Shown in pieces: positions 41,201 through 52,463 of a stretch of DNA of 64,000 bases. The DNA comes from Biscogniauxia marginata (taxonomy: Eukaryota > Ascomycota > Sordariomycetes > Xylariales > Xylariaceae). Under the pieces are notes generated by a model. That model saw only the letters and a list, made by a program, of their open reading frames with translations. It had not been told where the DNA came from and searched no databases. The stretch covers positions 248,001-312,000 of the forward strand of contig MU404074.1 of the NCBI GenBank assembly GCA_022695795.1, read 5' to 3'. Within the stretch, counting starts at the first letter, position 1. Each line of letters begins with the position of its first letter. Position numbers and translations under genes: made by a program.

Positions 41201-44200
41201 CAGGCGTAGTGCTAATACGCCCATCCGGTAGACTATTAGGGGTCTATAATAAGCTACGCTTACTCTGACGCATCCTCTGCAACGGTCGAGTCAGCCAAAC
41301 GTGCCCTCGCCTGAGACGTCATGTATGAGATTATGCGTCAAAGGGGAAAGAGACAGAGATGCCAAAGCGGCTCACCAATGTGTCCAGATCGCCGAAACGC
41401 ACCCGAGGCTTTCCCCACACTGGCAATACGGCATACTCCAGTTTGTACAATATCCGGGGTCTTATCTCACCAGATCTAATCCTAGCTCAGCAACCGAAGC
41501 TGACTGTATATGGAACTGTCGGTTTCCCGAATAGGTAGGCCGAACCCCCCTTTTTCTCCAGACCAATTTCTCCAGAGTTATTGCGCGATGACAGGTATAT
41601 CATATCTATGCACCCCAATATCATAGGCTCGGGTGTAGATGGCTCTGAAAACAATTCACCTCGAATGACTCAAACGTCATTCATCATAGGCGCTAGAGCT
41701 AAGAAGCAGCGCGGTTTGAGTAGGTACTTCATCGGACGATAGGCCGCGGGAAAGGTTCCTTGCAAGCTCACCCTGCTACTCACAGCGCATAGTCTGGGAT
41801 GATAGATCGTACGACCGGGGAAGTATTTTCGGAATAAAATATACATGTCTATATATCGACCCATACGATAATATTATATAATATTAAAAGAGAGACCTCA
41901 GGCCAGGTACGGCTCGCTACAACGCCGCCGGGAGCCATTCAAAAGTGTCTGGGCCCTGACCATCAATCATTGGGGCGGATACGCAAGTTTTCAGCATCTT
42001 CCACATTACTTAGCGTGATACGAGCTCCAAGCCGCGAGAATGTTAGTTACAGCTGCGGTACTCCGCAGAATCAGGAAGCTATTGAGTGAGGAGTAGCTCT
42101 CTCCGCAATCTCTACTCTTAAAGATATTCCAGAAGAACAAATATCATCCAACGCATCTAGGGTCCGATGAATCTTGGCACAGCGCGATCTCGATTAGTTT
42201 CTTCTGTAAGTCTCACTCGAGCCGACGGGAGGGTGGTCTAGATTTAACCAAGAAATCCTGAAGTAGACGAGTTGGCCCTTGTTACTCCAGAACATGTAGA
42301 ACTCAATATCAGATATCTTGTACTGCACCATCTCAGAGTCCGAAGCTGAGTACGCATAAGATACGTGAAAGAATACTTAATCTAACAGCAGCTCGTCTTC
42401 TACGAGATAGTGATCTACCTACGGTAATACTTATTGCTAGGCGCCGAGAACGTCAAGATAATCGCCAAGTGCTTCTGTCCGGAAGTGCGGCGGAGCAATG
42501 GGGAACGTGGCAAACCACAAAATCAAAATCCCATCGTCCTTTTTTGTGATGACGAGTACCGCGGTACCAGCATAAAGATCGTGAACCAGGATTTCCTACG
42601 CCTAGTCGTTCCCCAATTTATTTTATCGGTCGTCCCGAATTCGCCCGAGGTATCTCCTGGCTTCAATGAGTGTTTGGCCGAGACGAAGCGCCGGCCCCTC
42701 CCCAGAGCTAGGTACTCAATCGTTAACTCGTTGCTTTCTTCACGACATGTCTCGGCAATAAAAATTTTCTAGATTCCACAGCCACGGTGGGTTCAGTTAC
42801 CATCGTAATACCACCGCTAAGGTAGCCGCAATACTGGATCTAATAAGCGTGTTTGTTGCCCGGCATCCATTCACGGAGCAGTTTGCATGTCTACATTGGT
42901 TCAGCAGTGGTTTTGGAGATACTACACTAGAAGGAAGACACCCCAAGTCCCCGAACGAACCCGACCTGCTGTTGGCTTGTTGGCATCAGCCCATTCAGGG
43001 ATCTATCCGAGTTGAAACTTCGCCCGGACACAATGTACCTGCGTCAAGGCCCCTGCCAGCGATCTGGAGATGGCATTACATTGAGGGGGTATGGCCAAGT
43101 TCGAGATTGTTACGCGACTGGATATGTACATGACTATTCCCAGCACCCCACATTGTGAAGCTGGCCTAAATGGAAGGGAGACGTGGGAGCCCATTCCCCT
43201 CCCCTGTGTAGATTGCAACTATCGACCTGTAATAGGGAATAATTTGGAAGGGTCACCCTCATAATTCGTTATTTCCCGGCGTCCGGGGCTATCTAGCCGC
43301 CAAACCCTTCTCCTTCGCATGTAACCCCGACTTGTATGCGCTCATCTAACCTTAGGTATGTACCTCTTATAGTATATCCATGCAAACTGCAGAGAAGCAG
43401 ATCGATCATGCCTGTCTCACATGTTGCGTGGCCTTTTGAATCTTAAAATTCCTTGTTTCTAATGCGAGCAAAGCCCATTGCAATATACTACAGGTATGAC
43501 AAAAAAGACAAACTTAATTGCCTATCCAAGGTCAATTCAGGGATCTCACATCAGAATCTTCCCCCAATCACTTACCCCGGACAATGCATCCAGAAAACCA
43601 CTCGGCCGGATTCCAATCTCCCGTCTTGAGGTATATTGTATGGAAGTACTGTGTCAGGGCTGTTCTTCTGTGGGGTTTATTTCCATGAGTTATACGTGTA
43701 TATAAAGCCAAGTCAAAGCCCGGGGCACTGTGAGGGGATGGCACGAGCCTCTCCCCTCTCCTCCCTCCGGCTTCCATGCATTTTGGAATATCGGCGAGCT
43801 GCGAACAACACGATAACTGTATGATCTTACGATAACCATTGTGAGACGGCCCGGAGCTCTGGTGGGTCTTCTCCAGTCTCCTCATCTCCATATTTTCCGG
43901 CCAAGCGAGAGGCTGCAACATCGTAGGCTCTCTAAACAGGGAGAGAGATATTGATGCTCCTCTCCACTACCGTTGTTACCTGCATCAAAGGCATGCCGTG
44001 AGGAACTCGAGATGACCTTGCAATCTACAAAGGAATTGAACCCGTGTCAGCTTTTAGAAATATGCTGCGGGGCAAAAAGCTCGGTGCGAATCCCAATGTC
44101 GATAAGAACACTCTGAAGGTCTCCATCTCGAGCTTACACAGATAAAATAGCTCCATTGCTTCCTCAGCACCACATCAAATCGGGCCGCCAAGATGCCCAT

Positions 44201-44950
44201 ACCTAGATGACAGAGCTTCCCAGCTTCTTCCAGCTAATCCCATACCTCACTAATAGACGCCCTTTTAGAAAAGACAATGTGTGTGTCATGCGTGATGACC
44301 CAGGGAGCATATGCGCATCAAGTATACGATCCGTTTTAAAACATGCGAGGACTTCACAACCCCCCGCAGGTGTTATCAGCCAAATGCCATCAGATTACAT
44401 AAAAATAACCGGACAAGGTGGTGTAGGAGGAATCACAAGGTCGAGCAGCAGGTTCTCGTCGATGCTACCCAGTGTCACCCTCGGGGAAGCAATGTTTTAT
44501 TGAAAATAATTGAACGTCGACCAAAACCAGATTCGAGTTGGAAAAAAAAGGGAAGAAAGAAAAATGTACGTATATACATACATACTGTAGATTTATATGT
44601 ACATGTATGTATGAGGTAGGTATAGCTTGGTATAGGTAGGAGGTAAGTAGGGAATCAGCGTCACCAAAGATTCAATCAATCAAAATTGGAGAAGCCCAAC
44701 CCCACGTCACGTGCGGGGTCGTTGGAGATTGTGGCGGACGCGACCTGTGGCTTGCTGTAGGTTGCTGCAGCTAAATCCCCTACACCACATGTACTTCTAG
44801 TATGAGGCTCAACTAGTAATGATACTCCATACCTACTCCAAAATACCTAATAAATCACCCGATGCGATGTTTGCTTCTGTTCGGATGACGGACAGGGCCG
44901 GATCGACTGGGGAAAGGCACTAACCAGAAGCTCTCCTCTCATCTGCCGAT
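38271..44950. other. Gene-free stretch between CRE1 and the RAD51-paralogue gene
   Basis: No gene I can support. Open frames up to 112 codons (42434-42772 and 40771-41031 on the plus strand, for example) match no family I recognise and lack introns or neighbours that would extend them. The part from about 40.0 to 44.5 kb has more even base composition than the flanks and could be an old decayed gene or element. TAGG/TACC motifs and poly-T runs are common elsewhere. Confidence 0.4.
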
Positions 44951-46548
44951 ATGGCGTATCAATCAACGCACGCTCAAGACGTTTCAAGTTTCGATTTGAC
45001 CTCCACGCGTGAGTGCCGACTCTCCCTCCACCCCCTGAATAGCTTGGTATCACGGGTGTCACTGACTCCCATAAGATCGACTGCCTACTGTTTCAGCAGC
45101 AGAGGCCCTCGAGAGCCTCGATACGGATCCAAGCCGATTCCTCTCGAGTGGGCTTCCCGCTTTGGACAAGGCTTTAAATCATGCCGTGAATGGGGACAGC
45201 AATGCCTCCCCGCATCCTGGTGGTATACGGAGAGGCCAGGTTGTTGAGATCTGGGGACCACCGGGTTCTGGAAAGACTGCATTCGCGTAAGCTTCCCCTA
45301 TTCTAGGAATAGCTGGTGCTAGCACATGTGTGCTACTTTGCGTGCTGAATATCTGTAAAAAGGATGCAACTTGCTGCAAACGCATTACGGAGTAGTAGTA
45401 AAGTTATATGGGTAGGCACGTATTCACCTCCTTGCCCATGACTAATTTATTGCTCGCTAGTCTATATTCCGTTGCTCTTCTCGATCAGCGAATTGCTGAT
45501 ACGACGTTATAGATGCATTCCATCCAATGTGCAGCCCGAGACTTCATGACATAACGAATTCCTCTCGAATGTCATCGCAGACCCCCACAACCTCTACTGG
45601 AGAACATATTCACAACCTAGTCCACTATTCAACGCCAACTCTCGCACATCTCATCGGCCTCCTTTGCAAGCCGACGGCAAGTAGTATACCCAGTGATACG
45701 TCCCTCGTAATAATAGACTCTCTATCTAGTCTTGTGAATCATGCATTCCCAAAGAACATTGAGCCCCGTCAAAAGTCAAAAGGTAACAGCTCACAAAGAT
45801 ATTCTCAGTCAAAATGCTCACATTCTTGATATGCAGGACTAGGACCAGGACCTTCAGTCAGGCGGTTTCAAGTCCTTCAGTTTGTGATATCGGCCCTTCA
45901 GAAACTTTCTGCCACCAGAGATCTTGTTGTGGTAGTGTTATCCCAATGTGCCACCAGAATGCAGGTTGAGCGCGGTGCTACACTAATCCCAGCCATTAAT
46001 GCCGGTACTTGGGAGCAAGGCATTGCCACCCGATTGGTGCTCTTCAAGGATTGGATGATGAAGGGCGACGTAGTTCGCGACACGCACTTCGTCGGGATCC
46101 AGAAAAGTAATGGCAAAGCCAATCCTAGTGGCATCGGACCAGTATTTGCATTTGAGGTTGACAGCGTAAGCGATGGACTACATTTCCCCCTCCCTTCGCA
46201 GAGTACGACAGTATTAACTCGTTTAAGGCCGGTCTCGTCAGTGTCGAATTAGATAGGAGCCAGCCATCCATGAGCTTTACATCGACCCCTCGGCAAAAGC
46301 GGAAGCTAGACCAGACAGACTTCGAGATCGCAGATAGCGAGGACGAAGACTACGGTTGGGAGGAGACGGACGCGACCGAAATGCCCAGCATGCCACCACA
46401 AATTCAGGGCAGCGAGGATATTCTCCTAGGCCGAACGGATGACGATGACGACGAAACAGACGAGGACCTGGAGAGTCAGGTGTCGCCTCGGAAATCTTCA
46501 TCGCGGATCGACCCGGAGCAAAGCTCCGATAGTGGACATGATTTTTAG
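44951..46548 (+). CDS. RAD51-paralogue recombination protein (Rad55/Rhp55-like)
   Basis: Six proposed exons encode about 414 residues: 44951-45008, 45097-45286, 45363-45415, 45513-45782, 45837-46165 and 46204-46548. Walker A is GPPGSGKT (73-80) and Walker B is SLVIIDSLSS (Asp169). KVIWVDAFHP follows the first strand, and SQCATRMQ resembles the RecA-fold loop. The C-terminus is acidic with KRKLDQTDFEIADSEDED. RAD51 paralogues act as mediators that load RAD51 on single-stranded DNA in homologous recombination. The third intron (45416-45512) must use a GC donor to keep WVDAFHP in frame. The second acceptor is a tandem CAGCAG, giving 413 or 414 residues. The last intron (38 nt, ending GAG) is short and uncertain; without it the protein ends at 46252. 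Which paralogue it is cannot be settled from this sequence alone. Confidence 0.85.
45416..45512 (+). other. Probable GC-AG intron in the RAD51-paralogue gene
   Basis: The exon ends TGG-GTA-G and the next base pair is GC, not GT. The acceptor is TTATAG at 45512. Only this boundary yields the family-typical IWVDAFHP. The alternative GT donor at 45412 gives a frame with an early stop. The intron is 97 nt and has a GACTAAT branch-like site. Confidence 0.6.
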
Positions 46549-48938
46549 TTAACCAATGTGTCGGTTTGTTGAACCCCAGACTTGTGGTTTAGTGCCTGTT
46601 ATGGAATGGCATCATGAGATTCGGCCAATACATTCATAATCAGCCTACGCCGCTTGGATTATGCTTGTATTCGGGAGCCTTTTTCAGTAACGAATCTCTG
46701 TGTCTATTTGGGCTCCAGCTTGACAGGGACTATCAACGTCGGTCAAATGTCGGCGGCTCCTCGCGCTTCAAGATATCGGCCGCCGCTCCACACCTCGGGC
46801 TTTCACGGTGCAATTCCAAACAGCCCAGTCTAGCCCAAATCCACTTACAGACTAATAACGAGACAAGCAATGATGGGATTTTGGCCTCAGCCAAATTCCA
46901 GAGAAAAACTTTTTTGCACATGCTTGCGGCTATATCCACAGTGGAACTGACAGACCCCATATGTGATATCCCATAATGCGGAACCCTTTGACGAAAAGAG
47001 TCCTGCCAGGAGTTGCACTGCCGTCGCGGGCCTACGGTCCTATGGATCCAACCGCATACTAACCGACAGACATTCTCGATACTCGGATCATATGAAAACG
47101 AGTTTTCTGCAACAATATCCCACGCTGAGGTGAATGGCATTTACGATGGCACAAAACGCATCGCGAAGGGTTCATCAGGGTCCACCAGGAACAACTTTAT
47201 TAGCCGGCATCCGGTCTTTGCCATATAGCACTTGTTCAGCGTGGTTACAGTGCATGGTTGCATTGCATCTCCTTGACGATATCACCTGTCTCTCCCAGGG
47301 TCTAATTGCCTCCCCGCATGCTGTCGGCGAGGTACAGATAGAAGCTTGAATCATTTGAAATCATAGAGTTGGGATATCTCCTTTCAGTCCTAGGCAGTCC
47401 CCGACCAGGCCTTATCTGAATGGCCGTATGAATGCGACTGCAACACTATGTACGTGCCCGTCTGCGCAACCTTGTACATAGATAGCCAGTCGGGTGCCTG
47501 CGCGATCAGTTTTATATTGTCGAGGATCGATCTATGGTAGCATCTGTCCAAGGTGAAATGACGAGTAGATGGAACTGCACCTTCGTTAGAGAGTGAATTT
47601 GCTAAGACTTTCCCCACGTCGCTCTATCTGCTTTCCTGCGCGCGCACTCTGGTCGAAGACTCTACCTGCCTTCAATACGGCTATCTACATACGTAGACCG
47701 GTTCGGGCAAATTATTTGTTTGCGCCAAACCGCGTATTCGAGAGCTGGTCGGTTACCACAGCATTTATAGACCGGTCGAGAGTCTTGGCTTTGTGAGCCC
47801 GGCATCATGGAAAAATCAAAAGCGATGGCCGCGAGAGTGGCGATCCGCTTCACTTGCTAGATGAAGCAGGCCCCGACGAGAACGCCCTGCAGTTGGGAAA
47901 AAATGCAACCCCCGCAGCCCGACCCAAAGCCTCGACCTCACCGGTGAGCAGCCGCCTCGAGGGGGCGACCTCGCACAAGGTCGGAATCTGAAGCCGTCAT
48001 TCCTGGAGATTCCCACGGCGCGCTCGTCCACATGAGTCGGGGAGAGGGGGTCCTCACGTTCTTGATAAGCTTTTGCAACGCCAATGCAGATCTCATGAAA
48101 CCCGGTGAACGCAAGTTTCGAAATGGGATTCTGGGGGGAACCTCGCTGCGAACTTGCAGATAACCCGGTCCGTGAGGAGATGTGGTTCGAAACGCGCGAA
48201 GCTGCTGCTACGATATATGCCGTGCTTCCAAAAACAGAACAAAAAACCGTGCGCATCCCCCCAAGTTTCTCGATGTCTTGGCGATGCAAGGCGTGCATGT
48301 ATGTATGGATTTTCACGAACTTGACAGGTTTACCACATTGGGCGGCAAAAGATGCGACGCGACATCTTCCCCACGAGAGGAGTTATCTTGATTACTACTA
48401 CCCAATAGGTCAACGTCAGGTAGAGACTTTTCGCCCCAGAACAATGCCTTCTCCTTAACTCTACTGCAACGCCGATGGATGACATCTAGCAGCAAGCATC
48501 TTAGCCCGCACATCATCATGGATATTCTCTACAACGACTCGAGCCCCATTGAGTGTCGCCAGGAGTCCAGCCTTTCCCCTTGATAATAGGTAGTTGATAG
48601 CAAACCTGGAATGCCGTAGAGCTGCGTTGCCCTGGGGCACAGACCTGTAATCATAGTATAGTTCTACTCCGCGTCCCGCCTCCGCCACGAATTAGTATCC
48701 TGATAGCATCCACGCTGCTGATCCGGCTCGGCTACGTATAATACTTCATTCACCATATGAGACTCCATGCCGGCGTTTAACAAGGCTATTTCAAGTGGGC
48801 TAATAAGTCGTGATGTAAGTGGATAACCTGCAGCAGTCTTAAGTAGGAATAGCGAAGGGCAGAACGCCACGGACGGGCTTGGGGTTTGTTCTATCCGTGC
48901 TGGTATTTGAAATGGCAAACAGCGCTGTAAGAAGACCA

Positions 48939-48971
<33 letters not shown>

Positions 48972-50996
48972 CCCTTAGAGCCTTGCACTATTGGTGCTAT
49001 TTACCTTGTCCCATCCAACACTCGAGGTGAAATACGTGGCGCGTTAGCTCTCTCTCATAAACGCATCACATGTAGAATAATGAAGTGCCTCTTTGGGGGA
49101 AGGAGGAGGAGGATGGTGGTACCGAGAACCTCAGCTTTACGGATATCGACAACCGTCCTGTCGTGGAAAGGGGGAGGTCTGCAGGGCAATCAGTATACAC
49201 GGAAATTACCTTTCTTAACATAGGGAGAGCATCCATGAATGGCTCAGCTCCAACTGTGAAGAGAACGTGTGTAGATACACGTAATATCTCAAATACCATT
49301 CTTGATTATGCACATGTAGTATTAAGTTTCCCCTTCTGACGCGTGCCCGCCTCGCTACACACCTGCCCATCTACCTACCTACTTATGTGCAATTCACCGA
49401 TCCACAGTATGTCCATTTTAATACAAATGAGAAGATTTCCCCCGGCATCGTAGCCATATCGCCGCCCCGGTCCTCGACTCGACACGGGAACACGCTGACT
49501 GTTCTTTGCAAAATGGGAGGGGAGGGGGGAGACGAATCAAATCCCCGCGAGTGCTGAAGCTCTTCTTTCAGATATCTGTCATATATTTGAAATGCAAGAA
49601 CGCTCGTGCCTTGTAGTCTCTCCGCTCCACTCCCCTCCCGTCGCGACCTAAACGACGAGGAATGAGATGATTATACTATGGTATACTTTATTTATTTATA
49701 TGACTATGAATAAGACGCAACCAGAAGAGCTAGATTCGTCCACCGTCCTTCGATCATGTCTCTCCGAAGTGCCACCACCGTCGTGGATTTTTCGGCCTCT
49801 TTTTATTTTTATTTTCTTTTGAATTAAACCGGGTTAATATGAATTGATTATAAAATTTAGAGTACCTACTTATTTACCTCTCGCCATGGAAGGCTTGATT
49901 TGTCCGTAGCAGAACGTTATACTCATTGATGGCAGTGCTTTGCTGCTAGAATTAACAGTAGATTCTTAGGCAACTATAATCTTCACGACGGAATTGTTTA
50001 TTACCTATTCAAGATTTTTATCTCCGTTTAGAAACTCGAGATACATAGGTAGGGATATAGTATTACATGTAAGTCTAGGGGGTTAGCATACCTTGTGACT
50101 GCAATCAGTTCTAGAAACAATGAGCACTTTTGTGGTTTTCCTTCCACGTAAATATTCAATTTTTATGGACTAGAGTTATATCTTATCTTTTCTATTTCTC
50201 ATCTCTCCTACTCCCCCTATTTCTTATCCTCCTGTTTAAGTACCAGGTACCTAGATTGATACTTTAGGTAGGTAGGAGAGGTAGGTACTATTTATGGGAA
50301 GCGACGAGTTGAGGCTCTGTCGACTTATAGTATATGTGGGTCCCTGAAGGGCTTGCACTATTTAACTGAATATTCTGGCGTTAGCTGCTGGCTAAATAGG
50401 TACAGATGAAACATCTTTCTTGCTGGAACTATTTGCAACTACCTACTTACTGCACTCGCCGTTTTTACTGAGCCGAGTAATGCAGAAACGGCCATACTGA
50501 AATAGACATTCCGTTAGGATGCCCTTGTAGCAACGAGACCCTTCGTGATGTGTGTCCACCTGGAATTCTAACATTAGGTAAAAAGCGTAAAAGTTGTGCG
50601 GGATAACCTGTTATGCACTTATGCTAACTAAGGGCACCAATCAGGTATCTGCGCCTGGATCCCGATTGAGGGATATCTATCTACAGGGTTCACAGTGGAA
50701 GGTTTCCTCTGCTAACACGTTTTAGCTCCGTTCTGAAAATTACAGCATCCCGAACGGTAATCAATCAATTAATTCACTTCACGCGCGCCTCAGCACGATC
50801 ATCAACTATCAATTAGCCCTCCCATCGTATTATCTGATTTGGTGACACGTGACATTATCCCGTCAGGAAAACATCACACCTTTCCATTTGCACCTCTGAA
50901 TCGACGGTCCCTTCCGCCGTCACCTAACCGCAAACTCACCTCCCCCTCGGCTTGCAGCCTTCCTGACATGCTGAATTGCGTGCGCTGAGACTCGAT
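46549..50996. other. Gene-free stretch between the RAD51-paralogue and BTB-bromodomain genes
   Basis: No supported gene. Frames on both strands at 46.6-47.2 kb and at 47.8-48.3 kb (up to 166 codons) have no domain and overlap each other. An AT-rich patch runs from about 49640 to 50250. TACCTA motifs cluster near 49366-49384 and 50264-50288. Confidence 0.45.
48939..48970. repeat. (CTGT)n microsatellite
   Basis: Seven to eight perfect CTGT units in intergenic sequence. A shorter CTGT run lies near 60450. Confidence 0.95.
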
Positions 50997-52463
50997 ATGT
51001 CGACCGAGGTGGTAAATGGCCAAGACGGCCGAGAAAGTCAGGAAAGAGATGTTGAGAAGAGCCGAGAGGAACAATCCCAACCTGATGCTCCTTTCTCATG
51101 GCTGTAAGTTTGATAGATCCCGTGTCACTATTTTCATGAGATATCTACTGACCAACTCATTTTCATTCAGTCACCCTCACGCCATCTTCGTTATTATACT
51201 GGTAGGCGAGGAAGAGATACCCTTTGGGATCCAGAAGGACTTTCTATGCGCCAAGTCGTCTCACTACCGGTCGTTATTCGCCGAGAAGACTGACGACCAG
51301 CTGGAGCACGTCGTGAAGCTCCCCACCACGACCCCCGAGGTCTTCGGCCTCGCTCAGAGTTTCCTCTACACCGGCAGGGTTTTCTCGGACTCAGAATCCT
51401 TGCCTGGCTATGAGGTCCTCATCGCGACATGGAAGCTAGGCAATGATCTCGGCATCGATGGACTCTGCGAGGAGGCCCTCGAAGCCATGACCGAGTGTAG
51501 AAAAGCCACCCGACACATCCCCGCAACCCCACTCCTGGTCAAAGCGTGGAAGGAGACCCCGGAGGGCTCCTCCATCCGCAAGCTCCTCCTGACGTGGGCT
51601 GCCGAGTACATAAGATCCTCCGAGTCGCGTTCCGAATTCAGCAAGTCTCTTCCCCAGGAGGTACTAAGCGAGCTCGTGGTTGCTATGAGCCATCTGAACT
51701 CGGCGCCTGTGATCCAAGTCAACCCTCTATCCTCGCTTGGCAATTCGTCACAAAGAAAGAACGTTCATTATCTCGACGGTGACGAGTCAGATGGCGAGTC
51801 ACAACCTAAAGCGCCGAAGCAACGCCATTCAGATGTCATGCCTAGCCGGCCGGCTTCGAACGAACGGAAGCAAGCCCCCAAAAAGACGGCCTCCAGGGCT
51901 TCACTACCTCCGAAACCCCCCAAGGCTAAGCGATCTAGCATCAATGTTGCTGGCGATGGTAACTACTCACCTAATCAGAAGCTAAACTTCTGCGCGGATT
52001 TACTTAATAGAATGTTGTCTGGGCCTGGTAAGTTTTCCCTATTCTTCCATAGACGGGAGGAAAAGGCACCTCCGTGCTACCCTCAGTCATGTCTCTATAT
52101 CATTCACTACCTTTGTATCATACTAGGACTAATAGCAATCCTATTTCAGGCTTCTGGACGCGCCTCGTAGGTCCGTTCCGGGAACCCGTCCGCCCGGTCG
52201 AGGACGGCGTGCCCGATTATTTCGAGAAGGTGACCAGGCCGATGGACCTGGGCACTGTCAAGGCCAAGATGGACGCGGGCGAGTACGGCAGCGACACAGA
52301 GTTCGTGGCGGACATACGCCAGATATTCCAGAACTGCTACACCTATTGGACCCCCAACGCAGCCATGTGGACGACGTGCGAAAAATTCGAGAAGACCTTC
52401 GAGGAGAAGTATTCGCTGATGCCCAAGTGGATCTCCAAGATGGAGGGCGAGGAGGCCGTCTAA
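50997..52463 (+). CDS. BTB/POZ and bromodomain protein
   Basis: This is a three-exon gene encoding 425 residues (50997-51103, 51171-52027, 52150-52463), with GT-AG introns of 67 and 122 nt that restore frame. The start MSTEVVNGQD is chosen because it lets exon 1 splice in frame into HPHAIFVIILVGEEE; the ATG at 51016 lies in another frame. Residues about 38-160 form a BTB/POZ fold (F.IQKDFLCAKSSHYRSLF, FLYTGRVF), a protein-protein interaction module often used for dimers or cullin-3 adaptors. A basic Ser/Lys/Pro linker (KKTASRASLPPKPPKAKR, likely nuclear signal) follows. Residues about 308-412 form a bromodomain (VPDYFEKVTRPMDLGTVK, IFQNCYTY). The acetyl-lysine-anchoring Asn that normally follows NCYxY is Trp388 here. 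A chromatin or transcription role is inferred. The gene converges with the lipase gene. Confidence 0.88.

Noticed and set aside
44030..44110. B-box-like GGTTCAATTCC (minus) and GGTGCGAATCCC (plus)
   Set aside because: Neither can be extended to a cloverleaf with paired T, anticodon and acceptor stems.
46614..47228. Overlapping 120- and 135-codon frames on opposite strands
   Set aside because: Neither shows a domain or a continuation by splicing, and they mirror each other across the same bases.
47816..48316. 166-codon minus-strand open frame
   Set aside because: No recognisable domain, biased to Arg/Gly/Ser in the second half, and competing frames occur on the other strand.
51016..52170. 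Alternative start and end for the BTB-bromodomain gene as one 384-codon frame
   Set aside because: It reads through the first intron and runs into the second, losing most of the bromodomain. The spliced model gives both domains intact.
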